A stretch of DNA of 12,708 nucleotides from an uncultured archaeon (GTDB lineage: Archaea; Halobacteriota; Methanosarcinia; Methanosarcinales; Methanoperedenaceae), in contig CABMIA010000194.1 of NCBI GenBank assembly GCA_902386085.1, positions 1 to 12,708 on the forward strand, written 5' to 3'. This document shows positions 6,355-12,708 of this stretch, piece by piece; positions within the stretch are counted from its first letter, which is position 1; the number at the start of each line of letters is the position of its first letter. The notes under the pieces are model-generated. The model saw nothing but the letters and a program-made list of their open reading frames with translations, was not told where the DNA came from and searched no databases. The translations under genes were made by a program, and so were the position numbers.

Positions 6355-7101
6355 CTATTTTATCTCGTCGATATGCCCCATCTCTTCGATATCAAGAAGT
6401 ATAGACATTTCCTGCGTGTTAACATCAATACCATGCTCCTGCATAAGGGCCATGGGGTTCGTGCCCCCGATCACCGCTATCCCGAGTTTATCCCTTCCTA
6501 CCTGCACTCCAAGTATATCGCTGTTGGGTTCACCGACTTCAAGAATACAGGAGAATCCTGCTTCGACAAGCGAATCAAGCACCTGCTCTATCATGTTACG
6601 CGCTGCCATCGGCGCTTCCCGCAGGTTTGCAAGTATCTTCCCCGAACCTGTATTGATCATCTCTGTTACTGACGTGAGTTCCTGCGACATCAGCACATCA
6701 AGGGGATCTATTGTCGTGCTGTCATAGCTGAGTATGTCTGTAAATCTAAGAGGAGAGCCGTCATGGATCTCGACCACCCCTCCGAATTTTGGTTTGACCG
6801 GTACTCCTGCCTTCAGCAGCACGCCATCTATTGTGATACTGCATGCGGTAGCTATTCCCACTTTACCTTTTTCGATTTTGACACTGCCTATTTTTTCACC
6901 TGGCCGGATTATCTTGATGTAGGGGCTGACCGAGAGACCGCTGTGAACTGCCTGCCTGAAAAGGTCAAGAACATTCTGGAGATCACCCTCATTAATGATA
7001 GATATATTGGCGATTATTTTCCCTTTGCGGCTGACAGGGTCGAATGTCACCTGGTACATCATGCTTTCAATTCTTGAGATTATGAACATGATATCTGTCA
7101 T
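6355..7101 (-). CDS. NrpR regulatory domain (NRD/DUF128) protein lacking the winged-helix domain
   Basis: The 248-residue product is a single NRD domain running from [16 protein letters not shown] at 6-21 to the C-terminus. NrpR represses nitrogen-fixation and assimilation genes in methanogenic archaea and releases DNA when 2-oxoglutarate binds the NRD. In full NrpR a winged helix precedes this domain; here the protein starts where that helix should end. An in-frame TGA lies six bases before the ATG, so the frame cannot be extended. It may work with a separate HTH-containing NrpR, as described for two-protein systems in Methanosarcina. The stop is TAG, with an in-frame TAA after two more codons. 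A later start at 7089 (MFIISRIES) would suit the AT-rich promoter element at 7113-7119 better. The divergent neighbour starts at 7165. Confidence 0.78.
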   Translation of the reverse strand: MTDIMFIISRIESMMYQVTFDPVSRKGKIIANISIINEGDLQNVLDLFRQAVHSGLSVSPYIKIIRPGEKIGSVKIEKGKVGIATACSITIDGVLLKAGVPVKPKFGGVVEIHDGSPLRFTDILSYDSTTIDPLDVLMSQELTSVTEMINTGSGKILANLREAPMAARNMIEQVLDSLVEAGFSCILEVGEPNSDILGVQVGRDKLGIAVIGGTNPMALMQEHGIDVNTQEMSILLDIEEMGHIDEIK

Positions 7102-7164
7102 ACTTATTCAAGGTTATAATTGGGTTCATCAAAGATAAAGTATTTCAGTCTGGTGAGAAGTATT

Positions 7165-8172
7165 ATGCCCATGAACAAGCAGGCAGTAATTGATATCATA
7201 AAAAAGATTTTCATGCACTATGGTTATGGTATAAATTCTTCCGATATCTCTGACCTGCTTGCAGAAAGGGATTCAGAGCATATCTTCATAAAATTTGATA
7301 CTGTTGCGAACGTCAATAACCTGAGACATTTTTCAAATAATGTCCAGAAGTATGGGGGTAAGGGCATAATTATCCTGGAATTCGTTGATGATAAAACCCG
7401 CTCCCTCGCCCTTGATGAAGGGCTTGTAGTCTGGGACAGAAGCGAGCTTGAATCCTGGGTTGGCAGGGCCGTGCTGGAGGGCGCTCTCGAAGAACGTGGA
7501 CATCCGGGGCTTCCTTTGACCAAAGAAAAATCTGTTCTTCCTGCAAAGCCTGTAGCTGAAGAAGTTCTTCATGAGCAGACAGAACATGAAAAAATAGATC
7601 AAGAGAAAACAATCAAGATAATACTCCGTTCTGTCCCGATCAATATTGGAAGAGCTGATGCGATTTCCATTGCCGAGGCAAAAATTGGCAGGTCAACAAG
7701 CCAGAAATTGAAATTTGTTCCGGTCTGGTTCTATGGTTATTCCTTCAGTACCCAGAAGACGTTCAAATCCAGAACAATAGACCTGGCTGCAGAAGGTGAG
7801 GGTGTTATTCACGCACTTACCGGAGAAAATTCATTTGTTAAATATAAGGATTTCCAGGATAATACCTTCGTACCTACACAGAACTATGAGATCAAACAGG
7901 TAATAGTTTCGAAAAAGGATGCTCTGGATAAAGCACTGGAAGCTATCATACGTGAACATTCAAAGGAAATAAGACTGAATGAGATGATAGGGGATACGAT
8001 TGTGTTCGAAAACCGGGTATTTGCGCCTGAACCCGGAGATATAAATCTGAAAATGGAGCTTTTGCATATCCCGATATGGGAGATAAGGGGAAGGGGCGAG
8101 ACCATAGAGATCAACGGGTATGACGGGCATGTTGTGGCAATAAAGGCATATAGCGATGCTGAATTTGTGTGA
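7165..8172 (+). CDS. Uncharacterised protein with a possible Mrr/restriction-endonuclease-like N-terminal domain
   Basis: The 335-residue product begins at ATG 7165, seven bases after a GGTGAG ribosome site; a TTG at 7120 would also keep the frame but has no such site. Residues 1-105 alternate helices and strands in a way that resembles the Mrr-type nuclease fold: HIFIKFD at 39-45, a helix, KGIIILEF at 66-73, then a helix and GLVVWDRSEL at 86-95. A clear PD-(D/E)xK active site is not visible, so it may be inactive or a different fold. Residues 112-150 are a charged, probably flexible linker. The C-terminal half has two similar beta units, KFVPVWFYGYSF at 183-194 and LLHIPIWEIRGRG at 299-311, each followed by a Gly-rich turn, suggesting internal duplication. 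Function unknown. Confidence 0.7.
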   Translation: MPMNKQAVIDIIKKIFMHYGYGINSSDISDLLAERDSEHIFIKFDTVANVNNLRHFSNNVQKYGGKGIIILEFVDDKTRSLALDEGLVVWDRSELESWVGRAVLEGALEERGHPGLPLTKEKSVLPAKPVAEEVLHEQTEHEKIDQEKTIKIILRSVPINIGRADAISIAEAKIGRSTSQKLKFVPVWFYGYSFSTQKTFKSRTIDLAAEGEGVIHALTGENSFVKYKDFQDNTFVPTQNYEIKQVIVSKKDALDKALEAIIREHSKEIRLNEMIGDTIVFENRVFAPEPGDINLKMELLHIPIWEIRGRGETIEINGYDGHVVAIKAYSDAEFV

Positions 8173-8254
8173 ACGGATTCTTTGAAATTTTAATCTTACT
8201 TAATGGCCGGTCTTAAATTTACCCAATAGTGATTTCTATATGGTTGAAAATCTC

Positions 8255-8264
8255 TTTTATATAA
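8255..8264 (+). promoter_or_regulatory. TATA box of the coiled-coil gene
   Basis: TTTTATATAA is a strong archaeal TATA match. The expected start of transcription is about 8285, leaving a leader of roughly 25-30 bases before the ATG at 8313, in which I see no good Shine-Dalgarno site. Confidence 0.55.
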
Positions 8265-8312
8265 GAAATAACTATCTAAAGATTAGTCGGAATTACCTTA
8301 AGATTAAATAGA

Positions 8313-8683
8313 ATGCAATCTAACATACAGGTTATGCCTGCAGAAAAGATACCTGGCTGGTTAGAAAGGTTATTATTGCCTAAACTCAGTGAATTGGATG
8401 GGGAAATTAAAGCCGTTCACGGGGAGATAAAGGCGGTAAATACCAGGATAGAAAGCCTTGAATCGAATCTGAATGTCAAGATAGATAGCCTCCGCAATGA
8501 AACTAAAACAGAGATTGAAAGCCTCAGGAAAGAAATGGGTCATAGATTCGAAGGCATGGATTATAGATTTGAAGCTATTAATACAAGGCTTGACTCAATC
8601 GAAAAGCGGATACCGGTTATAGAGAAAATAACTGCCTTGAGCTTAAGATCGCAGATTTTGAGAAAAGACTCGCAGTAGCATAA
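8313..8683 (+). CDS. Coiled-coil protein with a probable frameshift near its 3' end
   Basis: As read, the frame from ATG 8313 ends at TAG 8676-8678 after 121 residues. A short N-terminal segment (KIPGWLERLLLP at 12-23) precedes a long heptad-patterned region from about 26 onward, with a local repeat GEIKAV at 30-35 and 37-42. There is no signal peptide or membrane span. After Ala108-Leu109 the heptad pattern is lost in this frame. One frame over, from CTT at 8636, the reading continues LELKIADFEKRLAVA to a TAA at 8681-8683, and the 3-4 hydrophobic spacing carries on. This implies one base missing near 8636 (for example CCC to CC), by mutation or sequencing error; the repaired product would be 123 residues. 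Such small archaeal coiled-coil proteins have no known function that I can name. Confidence 0.65.
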
Positions 8684-8741
8684 AGGCACATCTTAAACTG
8701 CATCAGCGAAAAATTATAATCTTAAGTAAACATTCAATAGC

Positions 8742-8749
8742 AAGGTGAT
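8742..8749 (+). promoter_or_regulatory. Shine-Dalgarno site that decides an ATT start
   Basis: AAGGTGAT matches the archaeal 16S tail complement (GAGGTGAT). With GGTGA at 8744-8748, the ATT at 8753 is four bases on, close to the five-base spacing seen at thi4. No ATG, GTG or TTG occurs in frame until 8810. Confidence 0.6.
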
Positions 8750-8752
8750 ATT

Positions 8753-9064
8753 ATTCAGGAGTATTCATTAAAAAGAGGTTTTTCACCGGATCCTGCAAGA
8801 ATCCGTGACGTGCTGGCGAAGAATTTTCCCGCCGAAATAAAAGATGAGAACGGCAAGTTTACAGTGAGCTACGGCGTTTTTGTGCGGCTGGCTGTGTGGA
8901 TCGATAAAAAGAAACTGTGTGTGGATTCAGAATCCAACAAGGGTGCAGGAAATGATGTTATTCTTGACACGAACAGGCGATTCAGGGAATTTCTGGAAGA
9001 GGCCACTGGCTACACAGCCAAGGAACGTCTGGCAAAAGCCAAGAAAGAAGTCCAGGGCGATTAA
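8753..9064 (+). CDS. Small conserved archaeal protein, DUF5611-like
   Basis: The frame is open from 8741 to TAA at 9064. The first ordinary start codon is GTG 8810, which would give 84 residues, but coding-like sequence extends upstream (QEYSLKRGFSPDPARIRDV) and a strong Shine-Dalgarno site sits at 8742-8749. I therefore place the start at ATT 8753, giving 103 residues. The protein has an N-terminal strand-helix, a beta section (KFTVSYGVFVRLAVWI, then KLCVDSESN) and a C-terminal helix with FREFLEEATGYTAKERLAKA. It resembles the small DUF5611 family of archaea from memory, which I cannot confirm here. There is no membrane segment. The next gene starts two bases after the stop, so the two are almost certainly co-transcribed. 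Function unknown. Confidence 0.68.
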   Translation: MQEYSLKRGFSPDPARIRDVLAKNFPAEIKDENGKFTVSYGVFVRLAVWIDKKKLCVDSESNKGAGNDVILDTNRRFREFLEEATGYTAKERLAKAKKEVQGD

Positions 9065-9066
9065 TT

Positions 9067-9564
9067 TTGTGGGACATCCTCAGAAGACCCCAGATCCCAG
9101 CCATCCTCCGTATCTGTGCAGGCACAGACGGCTCGGTAACCCAGCTTCTTGAGGTGCTCACAGGGAAAAGCGTTGAGGTTAAAACCCTTGAACAGGGTTT
9201 GACAAAAGCCACACCTCAGATTGCAGGGCTTCTGGAAATAAAAGAAAACGATGAGGTTAACAGCCGCCTTGTGACACTGAGCGTGGGCGACACCGTATTC
9301 GTTCTGGCAAAGTCCCTGGCGCCAATTAAGAGAATGCCCAAGGCCGTAAGGAACGATCTCATGAAGGCGGATATCCCGATAGGCAGGATTTTACGCGATC
9401 ACAAGCTTGAGACCAGGCGAGACATCCGCAGGATGGAAATAGTCAGTCATGATTTCTTTGGGGATATCCCTGTGCTATCCAGGGAATACAGTATCATCTA
9501 TAACAAAAATATCCTGATGTGGATAAACGAGTGTTTCCCTATCGACGACAGGTGGAGGATATAA
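9067..9564 (+). CDS. DUF98 / chorismate pyruvate-lyase family protein
   Basis: The 165-residue product has the pattern of the chorismate lyase (DUF98, Rv2949c-like) family: DGSVTQLLEVLTG at 21-33, NSRLVTL at 65-71, PIGRILRDH at 104-112 and the C-terminal SREYSIIYN...WINECFP at 138-158. In the family this enzyme splits chorismate into 4-hydroxybenzoate and pyruvate. In methanogen-related archaea 4-hydroxybenzoate feeds methanopterin synthesis, which would be the natural role here. The start is TTG, two bases after the preceding stop; GGCGAT at 9056-9061 may serve as ribosome site. The gene converges on carA with only three bases between the two stop codons. The enzyme activity is inferred from family features, not from a proven active site. 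Confidence 0.75.
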   Translation: MWDILRRPQIPAILRICAGTDGSVTQLLEVLTGKSVEVKTLEQGLTKATPQIAGLLEIKENDEVNSRLVTLSVGDTVFVLAKSLAPIKRMPKAVRNDLMKADIPIGRILRDHKLETRRDIRRMEIVSHDFFGDIPVLSREYSIIYNKNILMWINECFPIDDRWRI

Positions 9565-9567
9565 CAG

Positions 9568-10665
9568 TTATTTAACCCTGACCTTGATTGTTTTTATCTT
9601 CTCTGCAACCCTGTCAAAGAAAATCTTCTCTGTATCAAGAGGCCCGGGATGCGCTTCAGGATGATACTGCACGGACATGATATCCAGGTATTTGTGCTCT
9701 AGTCCCTCGACCGTACCATCGTTGGTGTTTATCTGGGTGACCGATGCCTCTTTTTCATCAATGCTGTTTTCATCCGCCGCATAGCCGTGATTCTGGGATG
9801 TGATATATACGATACCTCTCTTGCGGTCCTTTACGGGCTGGTTCGCCCCGCGGTGGCCGAATTTCATCTTGTATGTCTCTCCCCCGAGAGCGAGGGAAAT
9901 GATCTGGTGCCCAAGGCAGATACCGAAGATGGGAAGCTCTCCTGCAAGCTCTTTTACAACCGAAATGCCTGTGGCAGCCTGCTGGGGGTCGCCGGGGCCG
10001 TTAGATAAAAGGATTGCATTGGGTTCGTATTTTATTATATCCTTTGCCCGGGTCGTTGCCGGGACAACGGTGACGTTGATTCCCCTGTTGTTCAGGCTTT
10101 TGATGATGTTTCTTTTAACGCCGAAATCCATAAGCACAACATTGCCGCCATCCTCACGCCCATTTACCCGATACGGTTCTTTGCATGTGACCATTGATAT
10201 AAGATCAAGGTTCCCAATGTCCGGTTGTTCTCTTGCAAGCCTGACCGCTTCTTCACCGTTATCATCTCCCACGACTATTGCTGCTTTCATGGTGCCGTGC
10301 TCCCTTGTTTTTATGGTAAGCATACGGGTATCCACTCCCATTATGCCTGATTTTCCTTCATCCCTTAGAAATTCGTAGATCGAACGGCGCGACCTGTGGT
10401 GGGAAGGATGATCGCATGCTTCCCTCACTACCAGCCCTTCTGCTTTCATGCCATCTGACTGGAAGGTTTCACCACTTATTCCATAATTACCTATGAGAGG
10501 GTATGTGAACAATAGTATCTGTCCCTTATATGAGGGATCGGTCAGCGCTTCCTCATAGCCTGTGTACTGTGTGGTAAAAACAAGCTCGCCCTGAACGACT
10601 CCTTCTACTCCCATTCCTTCTCCTCTGACGAACGTTCCGTCTTCAAGACCAAGTACTGCTTTCAC
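9568..10665 (-). CDS. carA: Carbamoyl-phosphate synthase small (glutaminase) subunit
   Basis: CarA releases ammonia from glutamine and passes it to CarB for carbamoyl phosphate synthesis, which supplies pyrimidines and arginine. The 365-residue product has the N-terminal CarA domain (GELVFTTQYTGYEEALTDPSYKG region at 26-48, NYGISGE at 60-66) and a class I glutamine amidotransferase domain. The catalytic triad is visible: Cys250 in GICLGHQ, His335 and Glu337 in HPEAHPGP. The GTG start at 10663-10665 gives MKAVLGLEDG, the normal CarA N-terminus; no convincing Shine-Dalgarno site precedes it. A ferredoxin gene ends 42 bases upstream on the same strand. No carB follows: the next gene is on the other strand and converges. 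The gene appears intact and full length. Confidence 0.95.
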   Translation of the reverse strand: MKAVLGLEDGTFVRGEGMGVEGVVQGELVFTTQYTGYEEALTDPSYKGQILLFTYPLIGNYGISGETFQSDGMKAEGLVVREACDHPSHHRSRRSIYEFLRDEGKSGIMGVDTRMLTIKTREHGTMKAAIVVGDDNGEEAVRLAREQPDIGNLDLISMVTCKEPYRVNGREDGGNVVLMDFGVKRNIIKSLNNRGINVTVVPATTRAKDIIKYEPNAILLSNGPGDPQQAATGISVVKELAGELPIFGICLGHQIISLALGGETYKMKFGHRGANQPVKDRKRGIVYITSQNHGYAADENSIDEKEASVTQINTNDGTVEGLEHKYLDIMSVQYHPEAHPGPLDTEKIFFDRVAEKIKTIKVRVK

Positions 10666-10707
10666 GACGGCTAAAAGGGTAAAGGCATGTAAATAGATTA
10701 CGTTGGG

Positions 10708-11019
10708 TCAAAGTTCGGTAATCCGAATAGCATGCGTCGGGCATTGCGCCTCGCACGCCCTGCAGAATATGCAGTCCGGCTCATTCACAGGATCGGATTT
10801 CCGCTGGGATTCCGGGTGTCCCGGGGAATCGACCCAGTCAAAGACGCTGACCGGGCAGACCGAGATGCAAATACCGTCGCCATTGCAGCAATCCTGGTCA
10901 AGCGCGACTGAAGTGCCGTGTACGCCGAGCTTCCCGGGAGGCTTCACGTCACCCCTGACCTTATGTCCGTTGTGTTCTCCGGCAACAGGTTTTTTCATGA
11001 AATCCGGATCAATAGGCAT
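10708..11019 (-). CDS. Zinc-containing seven-iron ferredoxin
   Basis: The 103-residue protein matches the Sulfolobus/Thermoplasma zinc ferredoxin in length and ligand positions. His16, His19, His34 and Asp76 correspond to the zinc ligands. Cys45-x2-Asp48-x2-Cys51-x3-Cys55-Pro is the cluster motif in which aspartate replaces one cysteine, as in [3Fe-4S] sites. Cys83-x2-Cys86-x2-Cys89-x3-Cys93-Pro belongs to the [4Fe-4S] site. Family members are cytoplasmic electron carriers, typically for 2-oxoacid:ferredoxin oxidoreductases. The ATG is preceded by AAGGAAGTGGG-type purines. The gene is upstream of carA in the same direction (42-base gap) and divergent from truD. The ligand positions are seen directly; metal content is inferred from the family. 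Confidence 0.9.
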   Translation of the reverse strand: MPIDPDFMKKPVAGEHNGHKVRGDVKPPGKLGVHGTSVALDQDCCNGDGICISVCPVSVFDWVDSPGHPESQRKSDPVNEPDCIFCRACEAQCPTHAIRITEL

Positions 11020-11130
11020 GCAGTTCCCACTTCCTTGTAATAAACATGGATTTTGGAACTTAAATAGTTTCCCCGGTCGGCTCCCTTAAATGATTGACAA
11101 AAGACAGTTTTTAAACTACAACCTCCATTA

Positions 11131-12435
11131 TTGGCAGAAAGAGGTGTTTTTATCAGCGCTGATGATGCAATCGGTATCGGTCTATATTATACCAGAACTC
11201 CCGGGATCGGGGGAAGGATACGGCAGGAAATCGACGACTTCTGTGTGGAAGAGCTCACAAACAGGATAGAGGCCGCAAACGGAAATTATCTTATCGTTGA
11301 ACTTATAAAGCGAAACTGGGATACCCATCATCTCATCCGCGAGCTATCCCGCATCTTGCGGGTGAGCCAGAACAGGTTTGGATGGGCTGGCACAAAAGAT
11401 AAACGGGCGCTTACCAGTCAGAAGATAAGCATCTGGGATCTGGGTGAGGAGGAGCTTGCAAGGGTCAGGTTGAAGGACGTGGAGCTAAAAGTGATAGGAC
11501 GCTCAAACAAGAAAATAAGCCTCGGAGACCTGTGGGGCAATAAGTTTAAGATCACGGTAAGGGGTATCGATCTGCCAGCAGAAGAAACCATTTCCAGGGT
11601 GAAAGCCATACGCGGGGAACTTGAAAAAGGCGCGCCGAATTTCTTTGGTGTCCAGAGGTTCGGGTAGAATAGACCGGTGACGCATGTCGTTGGCGAGGCT
11701 ATTCTCCAGGGAGATTTCAGGGATGCAGCGCTAACTTATATAGCAAGACCATTTCCTGATGAACCGGAAGAGATAAAAAAAGTGCGCCAGTATGTGCTGG
11801 ATACGGGCGATTTCAAGGAAGGGCTGAAAATGTACCCGCTCCGCCTCCAGTTCGAGAGGGCGATGATGAATCACCTGATCGCCTACCCTGAGGATTATAC
11901 GGGTGCATTCAGGGTACTGTCCCCGAATTTACAGAAGATGTTCCTGCATGCCTATCAATCATATATCTTCAATATCATCCTGAGCAGACGCATCGCATCA
12001 GGCATGTCGATACATGAAGCTTATGAGGGGGACATCGTGTGTTTTAAAAACGAGATGGGGATGCCTGATATATCCCGACTGCAGAAGGTCACGAAGGACA
12101 ACCTGGATGGAATAAGCAACCTCATAAACAGGGGGCGGGCATTTGTTACCGCGCCGCTTGTGGGATATGATACCGATTTCGCAGAGGGCGCACCAGGTGA
12201 TGCGGAAAGGGGGGTGGTTCTTGATCTGGGCGTCGACCTTGATAAATTCCGCATCCCTGCTATGCCTGAACTTTCCTCAAAAGGGCTGCGAAGGGAGATC
12301 GTACTGCCTGTGAGGCCAGAATTTGATGTTGCTGAGGATGAACTCAATTATGGAAGGACAAAACTTGCCATTGCGTTCTCATTGCCAAAAGGAGGTTATG
12401 CCACCACGGTTTTGAGGGAGTACATGAAATTATAA
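11131..12435 (+). CDS. truD: tRNA pseudouridine(13) synthase TruD, interrupted by one in-frame TAG
   Basis: TruD converts U13 of certain tRNAs to pseudouridine. One continuous frame of 434 codons covers the whole archaeal protein, with the catalytic Asp90 in GTKDKRA at 87-93, DLWGNKF, NFFGVQRFG just before the interruption, RPVTHVVGEAI after it and a C-terminal KGGYATTVLREYMKL. The only break is TAG at 11665-11667 (codon 179), at the variable position between QRFG and NRPVTH; no base is gained or lost. It could be a nonsense mutation, a sequencing error or a sense amber (pyrrolysine or suppressor). If it stops, the product keeps the catalytic motif but loses more than half of the protein. The start is TTG 11131; an ATC at 11152, five bases after GAGGTG at 11141-11146, is an alternative. 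Endonuclease III follows 48 bases later. Confidence 0.88.
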
Positions 12436-12438
12436 ATA

Positions 12439-12454
12439 AAGACTCAAAAGTCTT
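12439..12454. terminator. Weak hairpin between truD and nth
   Basis: AAGACT-CAAA-AGTCTT forms a six-base-pair stem with a four-base loop, starting just after the truD stop and followed by the AT-rich AATTATATTT. It could end truD transcription, while the AT-rich part could serve as a promoter element for nth. Confidence 0.35.
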
Positions 12455-12483
12455 AATTATATTTGCAGCCAATATCAGATATC

Positions 12484-12708
12484 ATGGCGGAAGGAAAGGT
12501 TAATGAAATCATCACACTCTTAAAAAAGAATTACTCCGGCGTAAAGATAGCGCTCAATTACGCAACTCCCCTGGAACTGCTGGTTGCCACCATACTTTCT
12601 GCCCAGTGCACCGACGCGCGTGTAAATGAGGTCACAAAGACTCTCTTTAAAAAATACAGGACGCCGCAGGATTATATAAGAACACCGCAGGAGGAGCTTG
12701 AAAAGGAT
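12484..12708 (+). CDS. nth: Endonuclease III-type DNA glycosylase/AP lyase, 5' part only
   Basis: The first 75 codons are present; the rest is beyond the right edge. ELLVATILSAQCTDARVNEV at 31-50 is the conserved endonuclease III core (LSAQxTDxxVN), followed by a helix and a YRTPQDYIRTPQEEL segment that matches the region leading to the helix-hairpin-helix. The enzyme removes oxidised pyrimidines in base excision repair. The catalytic lysine and aspartate and the C-terminal iron-sulfur cysteines are not visible here. The ATG at 12484 has a TTATATT element about 24 bases upstream and no Shine-Dalgarno site, suggesting a leaderless transcript. Confidence 0.9.
   Translation, partial: MAEGKVNEIITLLKKNYSGVKIALNYATPLELLVATILSAQCTDARVNEVTKTLFKKYRTPQDYIRTPQEELEKD

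Noticed and set aside
7120..7164. TTG 7120 as the start of the possible nuclease-fold gene
   Set aside because: No ribosome site precedes it, while GGTGAG stands seven bases before ATG 7165. The extra 15 residues also lie in the divergent promoter region.
9787..10378. Plus-strand open frames opposite carA
   Set aside because: They are shadows of carA, which has all catalytic residues and full length on the minus strand.
1..12708. CRISPR arrays, tRNA or rRNA genes
   Set aside because: I saw no regularly spaced repeats and no tRNA- or rRNA-like conserved segments on either strand by eye; a covariance-model scan was not possible.

Overview
The window looks like a piece of a euryarchaeal chromosome. 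Proteins, promoters and ribosome binding sites are all archaeal: TTTATATA-type boxes sit about 25 bases before several starts, and GGTGA-type Shine-Dalgarno sites precede others. An archaeal TruD, a Ygr210-type GTPase, an archaeal RecJ-like DHH nuclease, an NrpR-type regulatory domain and a DUF98 chorismate lyase point to the methanogen/ANME side of the Euryarchaeota. The TruD reads most like Methanosarcinales; a Methanoperedens-like (ANME-2d) host is my best guess, not a demonstrated assignment.

Layout. Positions 1-167 (-) hold the start of a TusA-type sulfurtransferase, divergent from a roadblock/LC7 protein (257-622) that is followed by a Ygr210-type GTPase (659-1831). From about 1840 to 3980 lies an AT-rich accessory patch. 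It contains a short 10-nt tandem repeat, an 18-bp perfect palindrome before a TATA box, a five-helix membrane protein with an outside domain, a GC-rich fragment of unknown origin, and the remains of a VapBC toxin-antitoxin pair cut at both ends. Conserved sequence resumes with a thiazole synthase (Thi4, 3998-4819) and the RecJ-like protein (4943-6310). An NrpR regulatory domain without its DNA-binding part (6355-7101, -) is divergent from a possible Mrr-like nuclease-fold protein (7165-8172). A coiled-coil gene with a likely 3' frameshift (8313-8683) and a two-gene unit (8753-9564, small DUF5611-like protein plus chorismate pyruvate-lyase family protein) follow. On the minus strand come a zinc-containing 7Fe ferredoxin (10708-11019) and carA (9568-10665). 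The right end has truD (11131-12435), interrupted by one in-frame TAG, and the start of endonuclease III (12484 to the edge).

Most genes are housekeeping: RNA modification (truD), DNA repair (RecJ-like, nth), thiamine thiazole synthesis (thi4), pyrimidine/arginine precursor supply (carA), aromatic precursor supply (DUF98), sulfur transfer (TusA) and electron transfer (ferredoxin). The observations most worth following are the TAG inside an otherwise intact truD, in a window where TAG is rare as a stop, and two genes whose best Shine-Dalgarno sites point to ATT or ATC starts. Sequencing error is a live alternative for both and for the coiled-coil frameshift.
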